NCBI GenBank assembly: GCA_027559495.1
Contig: JAMXSV010000009.1
Span: forward strand, 62,001 to 126,000
Length of the DNA: 64,000 nucleotides
Reading direction: 5' to 3'
From: Aurifilum marmelostoma
Lineage: Eukaryota > Ascomycota > Sordariomycetes > Diaporthales > Cryphonectriaceae
The position numbers were made by a program, and so were the translations under genes. The notes under the pieces are model-generated. The model saw nothing but the letters and a program-made list of their open reading frames with translations. It ran no database searches and was not told the origin of the DNA. Positions 44,205-54,857 of the stretch are shown in pieces; positions within the stretch are counted from its first letter, which is position 1, and every line of letters starts with the position of its first letter.

Positions 44205-45549
44205 ATGTTATCCATGATCACGTTGTGCTTGCTTATCGCCGCCTTAATATTTGCCGCCTCAAATTGGTTGCGAGGTAAATGTACTGTGAGTGATTTCCAG
44301 GCTATATAGTTGAGTTTAAATCTAATAGGAGGTCCAGGAGGATGAGGCGAAGACAGCGAGCGAGAAGGACGGCGGATCCCCGGTTTGTCCGATGAGTTCC
44401 ATCGGGTCCATGAGGTCATTCAACTGGGCTACAAAGGAGCCTCTGGCGCTTCGGCCCTTCAAATCCAAGTACTTCATTACTATGGGTAAGATATTTATTT
44501 CGATGCGAGCGGTATGAAGAAGGAAGAAAACAGGTGACAAAGGCTGATCATCACGGCACAGGTACACAAAGCTCCACGCCGGCGGACTTGATTGTCATGG
44601 ATCGCAATTACAAAGAACGAGTTACGGAAAGACGACAGCTGATAGCCACCTACCCTTCAACTGTCGTGGGAGCTGTATGCCAAGGAAAGGATGCTGTACA
44701 GGAGCTATATTCATATCTCATGTCGAAGTATCTTCCACACCGATATCCGACCATGTTTGTCGTTGACAAAGACCACGGCGTCTTCTACAACAAGGCCACA
44801 GCCATGAAATATCAGCTATCGCCACCGGAAGATCCAGTCGAGGCACTTAAAATCCTGGGCGAAATCGTCGAGGACGATATGTTTCTCCTTCATGAGACTG
44901 ATCAGGGTCATCGCAGCGTGGCGTACGTGTGCTGCTACTGCTCCGGGTTTGATCCGTCTCAAAAGTTAGATAAGCTGCTTGATGAGATTCATGAGCCGGT
45001 ACCAAGTTACCACAAGATCGGCCCAAGCATGGAAAGGTATTTTAGCCGGCTTGAGACTGGCAGGAACGTGAAGCGGATCAATGTGAGTTCACTCGATGGC
45101 TGTGATGGTTGAAAGGCACAAATGCTGATTCTATGATAACAGTGGTCAGTTGTTGATACGCCTATTTTATTCAACTGTTCAACAAACCATGTCCACGAAA
45201 GTGATCTCGACTCTATTACTCACGATGAGGACATCGACACAGAGAAGGTGAGTTCCTGATAGCTGATCCCTAATCAGTGCGGAACGAGGCACGTTATCCA
45301 CGGTACTGACAGCGATAGGCTCGCCTGAGAGTTGAGCTGCAGACGCTAAGTCGCCTCCCAAAGACGAGAGCGATACTCTTCTCCTTCAAGACGCATCTAT
45401 ACACACTGAAGGAAATCAAGGCTGAAGGACTTGGTTCTGAGCTGGCTGAAGCCATTGATGGGCTCAAAGAGGGAAATGCCCCAGGAATGTGGACATACAA
45501 AGGAGCCGTTAGATGGGGGAAGAAGGTCAAAGAGTACTTGAGATCCTAG
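44205..45549 (+). CDS. Heme-dependent oxidative N-demethylase-like protein (DUF3445), membrane-anchored
   Basis: This matches the HDOD/DUF3445 family (heme-dependent oxidative demethylase; PF11927 as I recall). Proposed exons: 44205-44285, 44338-44485, 44562-45082, 45143-45247 and 45319-45549, giving 361 residues. The first acceptor is uncertain, since AG at 44328, 44331 or 44337 all keep the frame. Residues 3-20 form a hydrophobic anchor (MITLCLLIAALIFAAS). The domain begins RPFKSKYFITMG, followed by DRNYKERVTERRQLI, EDDMFLLHETDQG, VCCYCSGFDPSQKL, IHEPVP, and FSRLETGRNVKRINWSVVD. The C-terminal signature RVELQTLSRLPKTRAILFSFKTHL is strongly typical. A membrane anchor suggests an ER location like a P450. 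It lies 578 bases upstream of a methyltransferase gene on the same strand. Confidence 0.88.
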
Positions 45550-46127
45550 AAAGATCTTACGAGTGAATGCAGGATTCCTTCCCGTCTCGAACGACATGAT
45601 AGACGCAAAGATTACATAAGAAGTCGGAGGGGAGCTTTAGTAATGATCAAAGGCCGACTTATAGCTCGGATGAAGCATATAAGTAGCACTGTAAACTGTT
45701 AAAGTATAATTGTTAACGGTCCGCCCCCGCCCCCCCCCCCCCCTTTTCATTGTAACGGGCCAAGGTTTAAGCCTGATTAGTAATTGGGGACTCTCAATTA
45801 GATGTGGTTTGGAAGCACTCAGCCATTTGGACGAGTTTATTTAAAGATGTTCATTAGACCAAGACCCTCGCGGGCTAATGGCGGATCTCTACTATGGTAC
45901 CTTTCACGGTCGATAACGTCTCAAATGCTTTAGGTTTCCAGAGTCCACCCGGAGACCTCGGCTTCGGTCCGGGAACATGGACCAGGGTACAATTGGGCTG
46001 CGCTTCCGGCGGGCCACCTCCGTAAACGGCAGCGTACGAAAATTGTTACTGTCATTTTTTGAGAGTTTTTGACATGTCAACGACCACTGCGTGACCACTT
46101 GGCAAAGACTGACGACATTTCTTCACC
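45550..46127. other. Intergenic region with poly-C tract
   Basis: The spacer between the DUF3445-type gene and the homocysteine methyltransferase contains a run of 14 C at 45730-45743 next to shorter C runs. No gene is seen. Confidence 0.6.
45730..45743 (+). repeat. Poly-C tract (14 C)
   Basis: It is preceded by another C-rich string (CCGCCCCCG) and followed by TTTTC. It lies between two genes. Confidence 0.88.
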
Positions 46128-47252
46128 ATGGCAAAAGATACGCCCGTCATCTTTATGGACGGCGGGTTGGGCACCTCCCTCGAAGATAAATATGGTCTCA
46201 AATTCTCGCACACAACAACGCCGCTGTGGTCCTCTCACCCTCTCGTCAGTGACCCTCACACATTGCTCGCCTGCCAGAGTGACTTCGGTCAGGTCCCAGT
46301 CGACATAATCGAAACTGCAACATATCAGGTCTCGATCCCTGGATTCGCCGCCACCAAGACAGAGCAGTGGCCAGAAGGTGTCGACACCCCAAACATTCCC
46401 CAGTTTTTGAAGGCGGCAGTCGACATTGCGGAGCAGGCAAAGGGAAAGCCAAACGCGAAGCTGGCGCTGAGTCTCGGCCCGTATGGCTCGACAATGATTC
46501 CAGGCCAGGAATATAGCGGGGCTTATGACGACGCGCACAATAACCAGGAGAAGCTCTTCAGCTGGTGGGTCGAGCGACTATCCCTGTTTACGGGCGACGA
46601 GATCGTAGGCAGGACTTCGTATGTGGCATGCGAGACGCTGCCTAGGCTCGACGAGATCAGTGCGGTCCGCAGAGCAATGTTCAGCTTCACCACATCGAAG
46701 CCTTGTTGGATCGCGTGCGTATTCCCGGGCGAAGGCGACCGGTTGCCTGATGGAAGTGGCATCGACCAGGTAGTGGACGCGATGCTCGTCCCTGCCAAGT
46801 CCATGGTCCAGCCATGGGGAATAGGCATCAACTGTACAAAGATGCACAAGCTCGAGGGCTTGATTACCAAACTCGAGGACGCAGTCTCTCGGCTTGTCAA
46901 GGCTGGCAGTTTGATAGAGTGGCCAGCTCTGGTTCTCTACCCAGACGGTACAAATGGCGAGGTTTATAATACAAGCACGCAGAGATGGGAGCTTCCCGCC
47001 GGCCAAGAGCAAAAGCGGGTATGTTGACGGCGCCCCCCCCCCCCCCGCCGCGGTGTAGTTATATGATCTGTAGAAGATGAGCACTGACCGTATAAACTTT
47101 ACTACTAGATTCCGTGGGAGCAGCACCTCGGAGGGATTGTGTTGGATACGGCTAGAAGGCAGAGATGGAGCACAATCCTTGTAGGTGGCTGCTGCAAGGC
47201 TAGCCATAGCGACATCAAGAGGCTCGTCGACTATATTCGCAGCAATACTTGA
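46128..47252 (+). CDS. Homocysteine S-methyltransferase
   Basis: The enzyme transfers a methyl group, in yeast homologues (Mht1/Sam4) from S-methylmethionine or S-adenosylmethionine, to homocysteine to give methionine. Exons 46128-47018 and 47109-47252 give 344 residues. MDGGLGTSLEDKYG is the N-terminal signature, ETATYQVS and LSLGPYGS follow, and the zinc ligands are Cys236 in GINCTK and Cys325/Cys326 in VGGCCKASHSDI. The intron of 90 bases contains a 14-C tract close to its donor (GTATGT). The start ATG has CACC before it, a good context. The identity is certain; the methyl donor is not. Confidence 0.95.
47033..47046 (+). repeat. Poly-C tract inside an intron (14 C)
   Basis: A run of 14 C lies in the intron of the homocysteine methyltransferase gene, starting 15 bases after the donor site. 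Confidence 0.88.
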
Positions 47253-48291
47253 TGACCAACATACTTATCAATGATAGCATTTGAGTCTGAAATACTCATA
47301 CGGAGGAGTGGGTGATTTTCTTGCCTCAAGAGATATAACCCCCCCTTCTGGGATGTCGACTAGTACCGATCTCGGCGCATTATATGCTATATTGTGTATC
47401 CCTTGTCCCCCCTCCCGGGTTCCCAATCCGCCTGTACCATATTTGTTGATTTGGTCAAAGACCTGCCCCCTCCACCCCCTCGCTCGGGAGACCCCCGTGA
47501 TGGGCGAGTCAGGGGACACTGACCGCTCGTAGGCTCGAGAAATTGCTCCGAGACAATCGGTGGAGCCAGCTGCGAGCAAGCTGCAGGCTGCAGGGAATGC
47601 ACGTCAGGGTAGCACTATTGCACGGGTCACAAATGCGTGACCTATTACTATGATATGTACGTTGCATATTATACGTGTTTTACTGCTCGTTCGAACACCA
47701 GAGACACAAATCGCAGGCACCAGGATAACTACAACAGATCATATGTTTCTGGTTACTTGTTTATTTGAGCCACTTTTAAATCCAGGACCGATGAGCGTAC
47801 CAACGGCACCCACTGTCTGTTCCAGCCCCTCCTCCAACGCTTCGTATTTCCCCCCGCAAATGTGTCATAATCCTGGGAGAAATTGTGGGCGCCGCAACGG
47901 CAAAAAACAAATAAACCTGGGGGCGACTGTGGGGGAATTGGATGATCTGGGTCCTGAATTGGTCTAGTCCACCAACCCTTCCAACGAGTCGCCCTCCCCG
48001 ATGTCGAGGGGGCATTGAAGCAATGTGTGGTCTGCTGACGACGCTACCTGAGAACCAACCTGCGTCTCAACAACTTTCCTTGTTCCTCCGTCCTACTGTT
48101 AAGGAAAGGAAAACCTCGCCGGCCTTCTTCTCCCTGGCGCGCTCGAGTGCTGATGCAATCGATGCCCGCCCCATTGCTGCGTCAAACCCCGAGTCCGACG
48201 GCTGCTCCAAATTTGGACAGCTTTGTTTACTAAGATCTCTCTCTCTCTCTTTGGTTTGTCCTGTTGATTCTCAAGCCGGACTGTCGCAAAT
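47253..48291. other. Intergenic region
   Basis: C- and T-rich in parts, with a CT repeat near 48236-48252 just before the next start. No gene is supported. Confidence 0.55.
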
Positions 48292-50474
48292 ATGGGATCG
48301 CTATATACATTCTGCGTCGCGTTGTTCGCGGCAATCGGAACATTTCTATTTGTGAGAACCTGTGCTCGATCAGGCTGCTATGCCGCACATTGTGCTGACA
48401 GAGACAGGGCTTCGACACCGGCATAGCGACAACTAGTTAGGCACACCCTACCAGAACGCTTTGTTGCAGTAAGCACGATAAATTAACACGTCTCATAGCG
48501 ATCGCCCATGACAGCTGGATACAATACATGAACAACCCCTCAAAGGCGTTGACCGGCGCTGTGCGTGAGAGCAGAAAAGAAAAAAAAAGTCCGCCCTGAA
48601 CCCAACCGCTCATATAGCTGACTTAAAACAACGTAGGTGGTCTCTGTCTACATCGCCGGAGAGGTGATCGGTGCCTTGGCACAGACTATCCTCGGCGATA
48701 AGTTGGGACGAGTGCGATTCATGCAGGTCATGTGTATTGTGGTCACCATAGGCACCGTCATTCAGACCGCCTCTGTCAATATTGGCATGTTCCTGGCAGG
48801 ACGGGCTCTTGCTGGTACTGCTGTTGGGTAAGCCAGATATTGTTCTATGTGTAATTCAGCCAACCTGCTGAGAGACTTTGTGCTGATAATGAGCCTAGAG
48901 GACTCGTCGCCACCGTTCCGATCTATCTCAGCGAGATTTCGGCTCCCCTCCCAACGAGGCCTTATCGGTGGGATTTCCGGATGTGGCATATCCTTCGGTA
49001 CCATGGCTTCGAACTGGGTGGGAATGGCTTGCGGTTATGCGCCCTACGGACCGGTTCAATGGCGTCTTCCTCTGGGCATCCAGGTGCCGTGGGGCGTCGT
49101 TTTGTTCATCGGGCTGGCCACTTTCATGCCCAACTCGCCTCGCCAGCTCATCCGCAGCGGAAAAGTTGAGGAAGGCCGCAGGGAGTTTATCAAGATTCGT
49201 CGTGACCTGCAGTCCCACGAGGCACAAGATGAATTTCTGCTTATGAAGGCGCAGATCGAGTTCGAGATGGAACGTGAGATCAAGTCTTATCGGGAGATCT
49301 GGCTGCTGTTTAGACGCCGTGCGCTCGTGTCAGTTACCGGACTACCGATGCCTTGTGGTTCCGTCTGAAGCTTACTAACTGTGGATTTACAGATCCATCG
49401 CTGTCCAGACTATGACCTCCTTGACCGGTGTCAATGTTATCCAGGTACGTGCCGCTACGCTTCCAGATATTTGTTAAAACATCAACCTCCTTTGTCTCCC
49501 AGCTTATTGCTTACAAGTGAATATATAGTATTACCAAAGTAAGAAATGCCCCACACGAGTATTCCAAGCTTGATACATGCTGACCAACTTGCAGCTATTC
49601 TGTACAAGGCGCTCGGCATAGGCTCTACTACGATTCTTGCCTTATCCGGCGTATATGGCACTATTGCATTCGGCACCAACGTTCTCACAACCTTGTTTCT
49701 GACGGATCAATGGGGTCGACGGAAGTAAGTTTTCTAGCTTATTCACGTAACTTAAATTGTCGATTAATGCTTTTTAGGATGATCTTGACTGGACTGGGCT
49801 CCATTATTGTGGTTGAGATATATGCCGCCATCATGCAGCGCGAATTCCAGTACACCGATAGCAAGATAGGCAAAGGGTTCGCCGTCCTGGGAATTTATCT
49901 GTTCGTCGTTGTATACTGTAAGTATAGATTCAAAGCATCCCCAAACACAGGTGACGAGACGCCGCTGACGATATTGTACAGATGGAATGCTCAATAGTAC
50001 GACCTGGCTGTACGGAGCCGAGGTCTTACCTATTGCCCTTCGCAGCAAAGTCATGGGCATAGCCGCAGCAACTCATTTCATTGTGAACGTTGGAAGTAAG
50101 TCCAGGCCTCCTTAGGACTTAGCTGACACCGCGGGCGAAAAAAATCTAATTCGACTCACAGTCACGGAAGCGGGGCCTAGTGCGTTCGCGAGCATCCATG
50201 AGAATTATTACTACGTTTTCGTGGGATGTACACTCTTTTTCCTTAGCATTGCTTACTTCTACTTTCCGTGAGTCTCTTCCTTGGTCCTCCAAGTCGCATG
50301 ATACGCCTAACAATGTATAGTGAGACTAAGAAGAAGACCCTTGAGGAGATCGCGGCGGCTTTCGGCGATAAAGTCATTCTCCCCAACGAGCCTAACCACA
50401 TCGCTAAAGATCAAGCTGTGGAAGACGTGTCAAAATTGAATGCAGAAGAAGTCGAGGGCAAAGACTCGCCCTGA
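48292..50474 (+). CDS. MFS sugar permease with one-base frame break
   Basis: A sugar-porter MFS gene with 12 inferred exons: 48292-48351, 48408-48435, 48499-48560, 48637-48827, 48899-49328, 49393-49444, 49529-49538, 49595-49724, 49778-49917, 49982-50095, 50162-50267 and 50321-50474. Motifs are GFDTGIATT-TIAHDSW, YIAGEVIGALAQ, GDKLGRVRFMQ, GRALAGTAVG-GLVATVPIYLSEISAP, RGLIGGISG, MPNSPRQLI, LTGVNVIQ-YYQ-TILY, DQWGRRK and the end PETKKKTLEEIAAAFGDKV. Exon 7 has only 10 bases. In exon 5 the frame changes by one base at the CCCC of 48945-48948: the motif before it and RGLIGGISG after it are in different frames. One C too many explains this. It is either a real null mutation or a sequencing error; apart from it about 491 residues would be encoded. 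Confidence 0.82.
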
Positions 50475-50878
50475 AGGATTGTACTTCATCAAGCCAGGCT
50501 AGTGAGGTCAGAGATGGCGTCAAGAGCCTGCCTCCAGCCGGTCGATTGTGTTGAGTGGCCGGGGACCACGTGTTTCGCGCTCCACGCGGTCAGACTTGGA
50601 CTGGTTTTGGTACCTACTGCAGTCCGTTGCTCGACACTCGTGTCTACCTTGCATTTGACCGAGACATTGAGTGCAGCAGTCCATCACACGAGGAGGACAA
50701 TCAATTACGGAACTGCAAAGCGTGTGCTGATGCATGTGAACCTTTGGACCAGTGGTGCTTCAGATATAGCAATCTGTGAACAGAGACTATGACAGGTGGG
50801 AGTGAAGATGTGCCCGGGTACTTGGGGTTGGGGTTTCTTTATAATACCATGATTCGTTGCTTCATGGGTTTCCTAACT
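50475..50878. other. Convergent spacer
   Basis: It lies between the sugar permease and the acetyltransferase gene. Nothing is recognised. Confidence 0.6.
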
Positions 50879-51493
50879 CTACTGAAAACCCCTCGACTCT
50901 TTCCAGTCTTCCTCCAAGATATCGTACATGAGGAGGTCCCAGTATCTTCGATCGTGCCAGAAACATTGCCTTCTCCGCCCACCAAGTTTGAACCCACACT
51001 TCTCGTAGCATCTCTGAGCACGCTTATTGTACTCAATCGTGCCCAGGTTGACGCTGTGCATATTTCCATGCCGGAACGCCCAGTCCAGAGCCCAGTTGGT
51101 AGCCTCGGTTCCGTATCCCTTGTCTTGGTAGGGTGCCGCAAGGACAATCCCGAAGTGGCCTGCGCGGCTATGGGGCGAAGTCCCGTATCCGCCATGCGAG
51201 ACTCGGACGAAACCAATGCGGGTCTCTGGGGCTTCGGATTTGTCGCCATCACCAGTGGTCTGGGGCTGGCGTAAACAGATAATGCAGTCCAGCAAGCTTT
51301 CGGGTCCGGTCCAGAGCTTCATGAAGTCCTCCACCTTGGCTTTTCGTGGTGGAGCAAGGATCAGTGGGGTGCTAAGCCAAATGTTGTTCGGATCCTCGTC
51401 AATGTTTTTAAACCACCAGTCATGGTCATCTTCACGGATAGACCGAAAGGTGAGGCGGTCGGATTGCCAAACATCGTGGACGGTAGTCGTCAT
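50879..51493 (-). CDS. GNAT-family N-acetyltransferase
   Basis: A single exon of 204 residues, starting at the ATG MTTTVHDVWQSDRLTFRSI. It belongs to the RimJ/RimL-like acetyltransferase group (acetyltransf_3/4). The N-terminal SDRLTFRSIREDDHDWWF is typical. The strand ETRIGFVRVS is beta 4, GIVLAAPYQDKGYGTEAT contains the acetyl-CoA pyrophosphate loop (Q/RxxGxG/A as QDKGYG), and LGTIEYNKRAQRCYEKCGFK is the C-terminal signature in which NxxAxxxYExxGF is recognisable. The acceptor could be a protein N-terminus, amino acid or small amine; nothing decides this. Confidence 0.92.
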   Translation of the reverse strand: MTTTVHDVWQSDRLTFRSIREDDHDWWFKNIDEDPNNIWLSTPLILAPPRKAKVEDFMKLWTGPESLLDCIICLRQPQTTGDGDKSEAPETRIGFVRVSHGGYGTSPHSRAGHFGIVLAAPYQDKGYGTEATNWALDWAFRHGNMHSVNLGTIEYNKRAQRCYEKCGFKLGGRRRQCFWHDRRYWDLLMYDILEEDWKESRGFQ

Positions 51494-53084
51494 TTTCAAG
51501 TCATAGACAGGATCCAAGTTCAAAGTGTGAAGCGGCCGTGAGTTTGTGGATGACGAAGGCGACGTAGAACCACGAGTTAAAGGTCACAGTTTTCAAGAAG
51601 GCTCTAAATTAACTAACTGCAGATAAACATCCCAAAAGATTCGAGCGCGCCAGGCTTGCCGCGAACGCCGAAGCGGGGTTGTTGTAAGCACAGCAAATGA
51701 GTCACACCGAGGACGCTGGAGTCCTGCATTCTGGGATAGCGTGGGAACCCTAATGCTTCCAGCCAAGTTCCTTTACGGAGTCTCAGACCAATTGGTTCAT
51801 GGCTCAGTATAGATAGGTATATAAGCCGTTCCGAGACACCAGGCGCTGCTCCTGTTTTCAAGAACTATATAGATATACCATTGATGTATAGACAAAGATA
51901 GTAAGCGATATATCACATGATCAAATTCAACGCAATGATTAGCAGCTACCCTCAAAGTTAAGCTTTGGAGAGCTATTACGATCTTATAAGTTATGAGGGA
52001 TGCACAATGGTTAAGCCCGTCGAATTCAAAATGAGAGCCTATAGTGCATAAGCACCTTCGCAACATCCAGGTCATATCTTTTGAAATGGAGAAAATAATT
52101 ACCCAGTGTATCATGATGCAAGTATTACAAATCTCTCTCATTTCATATTCCTTGTTGTACCAAATGTAGAGCTGACTTTGTAATTAGGAATCGGCTGGCT
52201 TGATCCTTTGGTACTCGCCACAGCCACGCCCCTGGTTAATATGCTCCCGTACTCTGACCTTCCATCTAGTAGAATCAGATGCCGGAGTTGCATACCCGGA
52301 TACCTCAACTAACGTCAAGCTTGCCAAAAACGCATGGTCTCAATTTTCGCTTTCGGTTTGCTTTCTTGCCTCATCTCTTATCTGCTCCTCGTCTTGATCA
52401 GGCTTTCTTTCGAGTACATCTGCGTTTCAGCAACATGAAATTTCTCAGGTTCTATGCTAATTATTGGTTCTACATTTCAATAGAGAGACAGACAAGCCGG
52501 ATTATGGACTCAGACATCAAGATATGGATGCCACTTGTATGAGAGCTTAACAAGGACATAGTCATGTTTCGGACGGAAACCAAAGAATGAATAGCTTTCA
52601 TCCATTATAAAGTTGTGATAGAGGTAGGATTGCTTGTGGTGGGTGACCTTTGTGCGGAGTTAATAATGAGAGCTCGGATTTCCGAGGGCTAACGATCTGC
52701 AAAAATTTGGGTACCCAATGCACTTGGGCCACCAGCAAAACGGACTGTTCCGTTGCTCATGTCTCCATATTTGTCGATTGAGGTCGTGGCACCCAGGGAA
52801 AAGTGGCCTCATTATTGCAGCCTTCAGCCCCACGGCGGATGTCCAAATCACGCTCAACCTGACTCTGGTGCTTCTGAACCTGATGTCCTGCAGACACAGC
52901 CACATCTTTAACGTGACAAAGTCCAAGTCTGAGTTGGCTGACCGGGATGCTAAGGTCCTCGAGTGTCTGTGATCTCGGCTTCGGCATCATATCGACCTAG
53001 GCCTTTCAGCTTCTCACATTGTAAGTAACGTCACGATTCCACTTTCAATACCCCCTTGGTATGCATAAAGCTTTATGGCTCTAC

Positions 53085-53113
53085 AAAAAAAAAAAAAAAA
53101 AAAAAAAAAAAAA
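53085..53113 (+). repeat. Poly-A tract (29 A)
   Basis: An uninterrupted run of 29 A. No flanking target-site duplication or retroposon body was recognised, so a retroposon tail is not proven. Confidence 0.9.
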
Positions 53114-53288
53114 CAGCCAAGAATATGTGGACATGGAGTTCGAAAGGTGGGTTGGGTCTGATCGAGAACCGCTCAGCCCGGCGTGGAACCAAGAGAATCA
53201 CGGAACATTTCGGTCGAACTCAGCTCGCTCGTTGAGGCAGTGTTGCCTCTACGTTGTACGTAGAGATCATACATCATATGAATATGAA

Positions 53289-53295
53289 TATAAAG
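53289..53295 (+). promoter_or_regulatory. TATA-like element upstream of the GPI-protein gene
   Basis: TATAAAG lies about 142 bases before the ATG at 53437. Confidence 0.35.
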
Positions 53296-53436
53296 GTTCG
53301 TGCAATCATCTTGGGCACAATGTAGACGGGACCATGAAGAAAAGACATCCTACTTCAATCTGAAACAAACCTACAAGCCTACAGTTCATAAGACCTTTCA
53401 ACATCATTTAATTAGAGCCTGGACACATCAGTCATC

Positions 53437-54149
53437 ATGTACGCTGGTACTGTTGCGATCATCTCGGCCGTCTTTGCTCAGCGAGCCCTCTCCATGGCTC
53501 TGAACCGCGACTTCACTCCAAACACCGATGTTCACCTCAAGCGTTTGACATGCTCATCCGACGAGAAGTACTGTGGAGATATCTGCATCTCTACCTCCGA
53601 CGAGTGCTGTGATCACTATTACTATTGCAGTAGCGGCTATACTTGCGGCCACGGTGGCAATTGCTGTGAGGACAATTCTTGCAGCGTAACGGGGACCTAT
53701 GTATATTGTGAGCGAGCCAGTCAAAGATGTTCTCGGAACAACACCGAAATTGGACACGTCTTTGACCTTCACTGACATGACTTCACCAAGCTGACCACGC
53801 CAACCATGCCACTACTACGACGACAATTTCTACAGCCAGTGTCACCTCCACAACCACGTCTAGCACAACCTCGTCGACCGGATCTATTACCGATGCGCAG
53901 TCGACCTCAACTACGTCGACCAGTACCACGGCGACACCCGGATCTATTACCGATGCGCAGTCGACCTCAACTACGTCGACCAGTACCACGGCGACACCTG
54001 CAACCACGGCCGATGTAGGGGACACTAGCTCCAGCACTTCCACCCCGTCTTCCACAGCGTCTACTACGATTGCAACCGGTGGTGCTACCAAAATTAGGTA
54101 TTCGGCCGAAGGACTTGCACTCGCGATGCTTGCTGTGGCTGCCATGTGA
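53437..54149 (+). CDS. GPI-anchored cysteine-rich, Ser/Thr-rich wall protein
   Basis: Exons 53437-53707 and 53791-54149 (intron 83 bases, GTGAGC/CCAAG) give 209 residues. A signal peptide covers about 1-20 (MYAGTVAIISAVFAQRALSM). A compact domain at 39-82 has ten cysteines with two CC pairs: TCSSDEKYCGDIC, DECCDHYYYC, YTCGHGGNCCEDNSC. Such domains occur in fungal chitin-binding-like and GPI Ser/Thr-rich families. The second half is almost only Ser, Thr and Ala, and contains a perfect 20-residue duplication. A hydrophobic end (LALAMLAVAAM) is the GPI attachment signal. A cell-surface or apoplastic role is likely. If the intron is not removed, exon 1 continues only 22 codons to a stop. Confidence 0.78.
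53878..53997 (+). repeat. Perfect 60-bp tandem duplication in the Ser/Thr stalk
   Basis: Bases 53878-53937 and 53938-53997 are identical over 60 bases (20 codons, frame preserved), encoding GSITDAQSTSTTSTSTTATP twice. Identity at silent positions means the duplication is recent or homogenised. Confidence 0.92.
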
Positions 54150-54857
54150 CACAGCTCATAGATATGTAGATATCTTGCATTACATTGTCACAATGCAGGC
54201 TCACTGCACGGAGCTCACGAACGTGGCTCCGGCATGGGCATTCAAAGACATGGGGGGGGGGGTGTGGTGTGCAGAAACAGGACATGTGAAATTATCGATA
54301 GCCAACGCAGTGTTAGCACCTGAAAATGATTAGGACAGCAATCATATACCTGTATGTTATTATGGCTTATTGACGATATATTTGTAATTGTGCCGAGACT
54401 CCTTCGTCTGAGTCTATGCTGTGTGCCCTCCGAAATGTGACCCCAAGCATTAGGACCAATCGGTCAGCACAAAGCTGAACCTGAAGCTAAACCTGTCTAT
54501 CATGTTTACGTTTTAGTGCTGCTATAAGGTATCTTGCTAATAGTTCATCGGCATGTCATGGACTTGGTGCTATACTCATGTGAGCTTGAAACTTTCCCTT
54601 GATGATACAAAGACTTCTACACCGTTAATGGTAATGAGAGCTAGGCTTTCCCGCCCTACTATCAAAAGGTTCTGTGTGTCCCGTTTTGGGCACTAATCAC
54701 TTGATGACAAAAGTCTCATTCTTAGAGAACCTGTGTGTCTTCTGATATATAATTATGTCTCGCCGTTCTACTATATGTCTGTTAATCGTCTCTTCTTTGC
54801 TACCAACTACGAATTTGTGACCAGATTCCCTGGTCGCTTATTATCATTGCCCCTGAA
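54150..54857. other. Intergenic region with an 11-G run
   Basis: A run of 11 G lies at 54252-54262. The rest is AT-rich without a supported gene. Confidence 0.6.

Larger units (their letters stand above)
51494..53436. other. AT-rich intergenic region with a 29-base poly-A tract
   Basis: No gene is supported in 1.9 kb. ORFs near 52660-52990 on both strands have no recognised domain. A run of 29 A lies at 53085-53113. A TATAAAG element at 53289 precedes the GPI-protein gene. Confidence 0.55.

Noticed and set aside
53085..53113. Poly-A tract as the tail of a LINE or SINE insertion
   Set aside because: No element body and no target-site duplication could be recognised around it.
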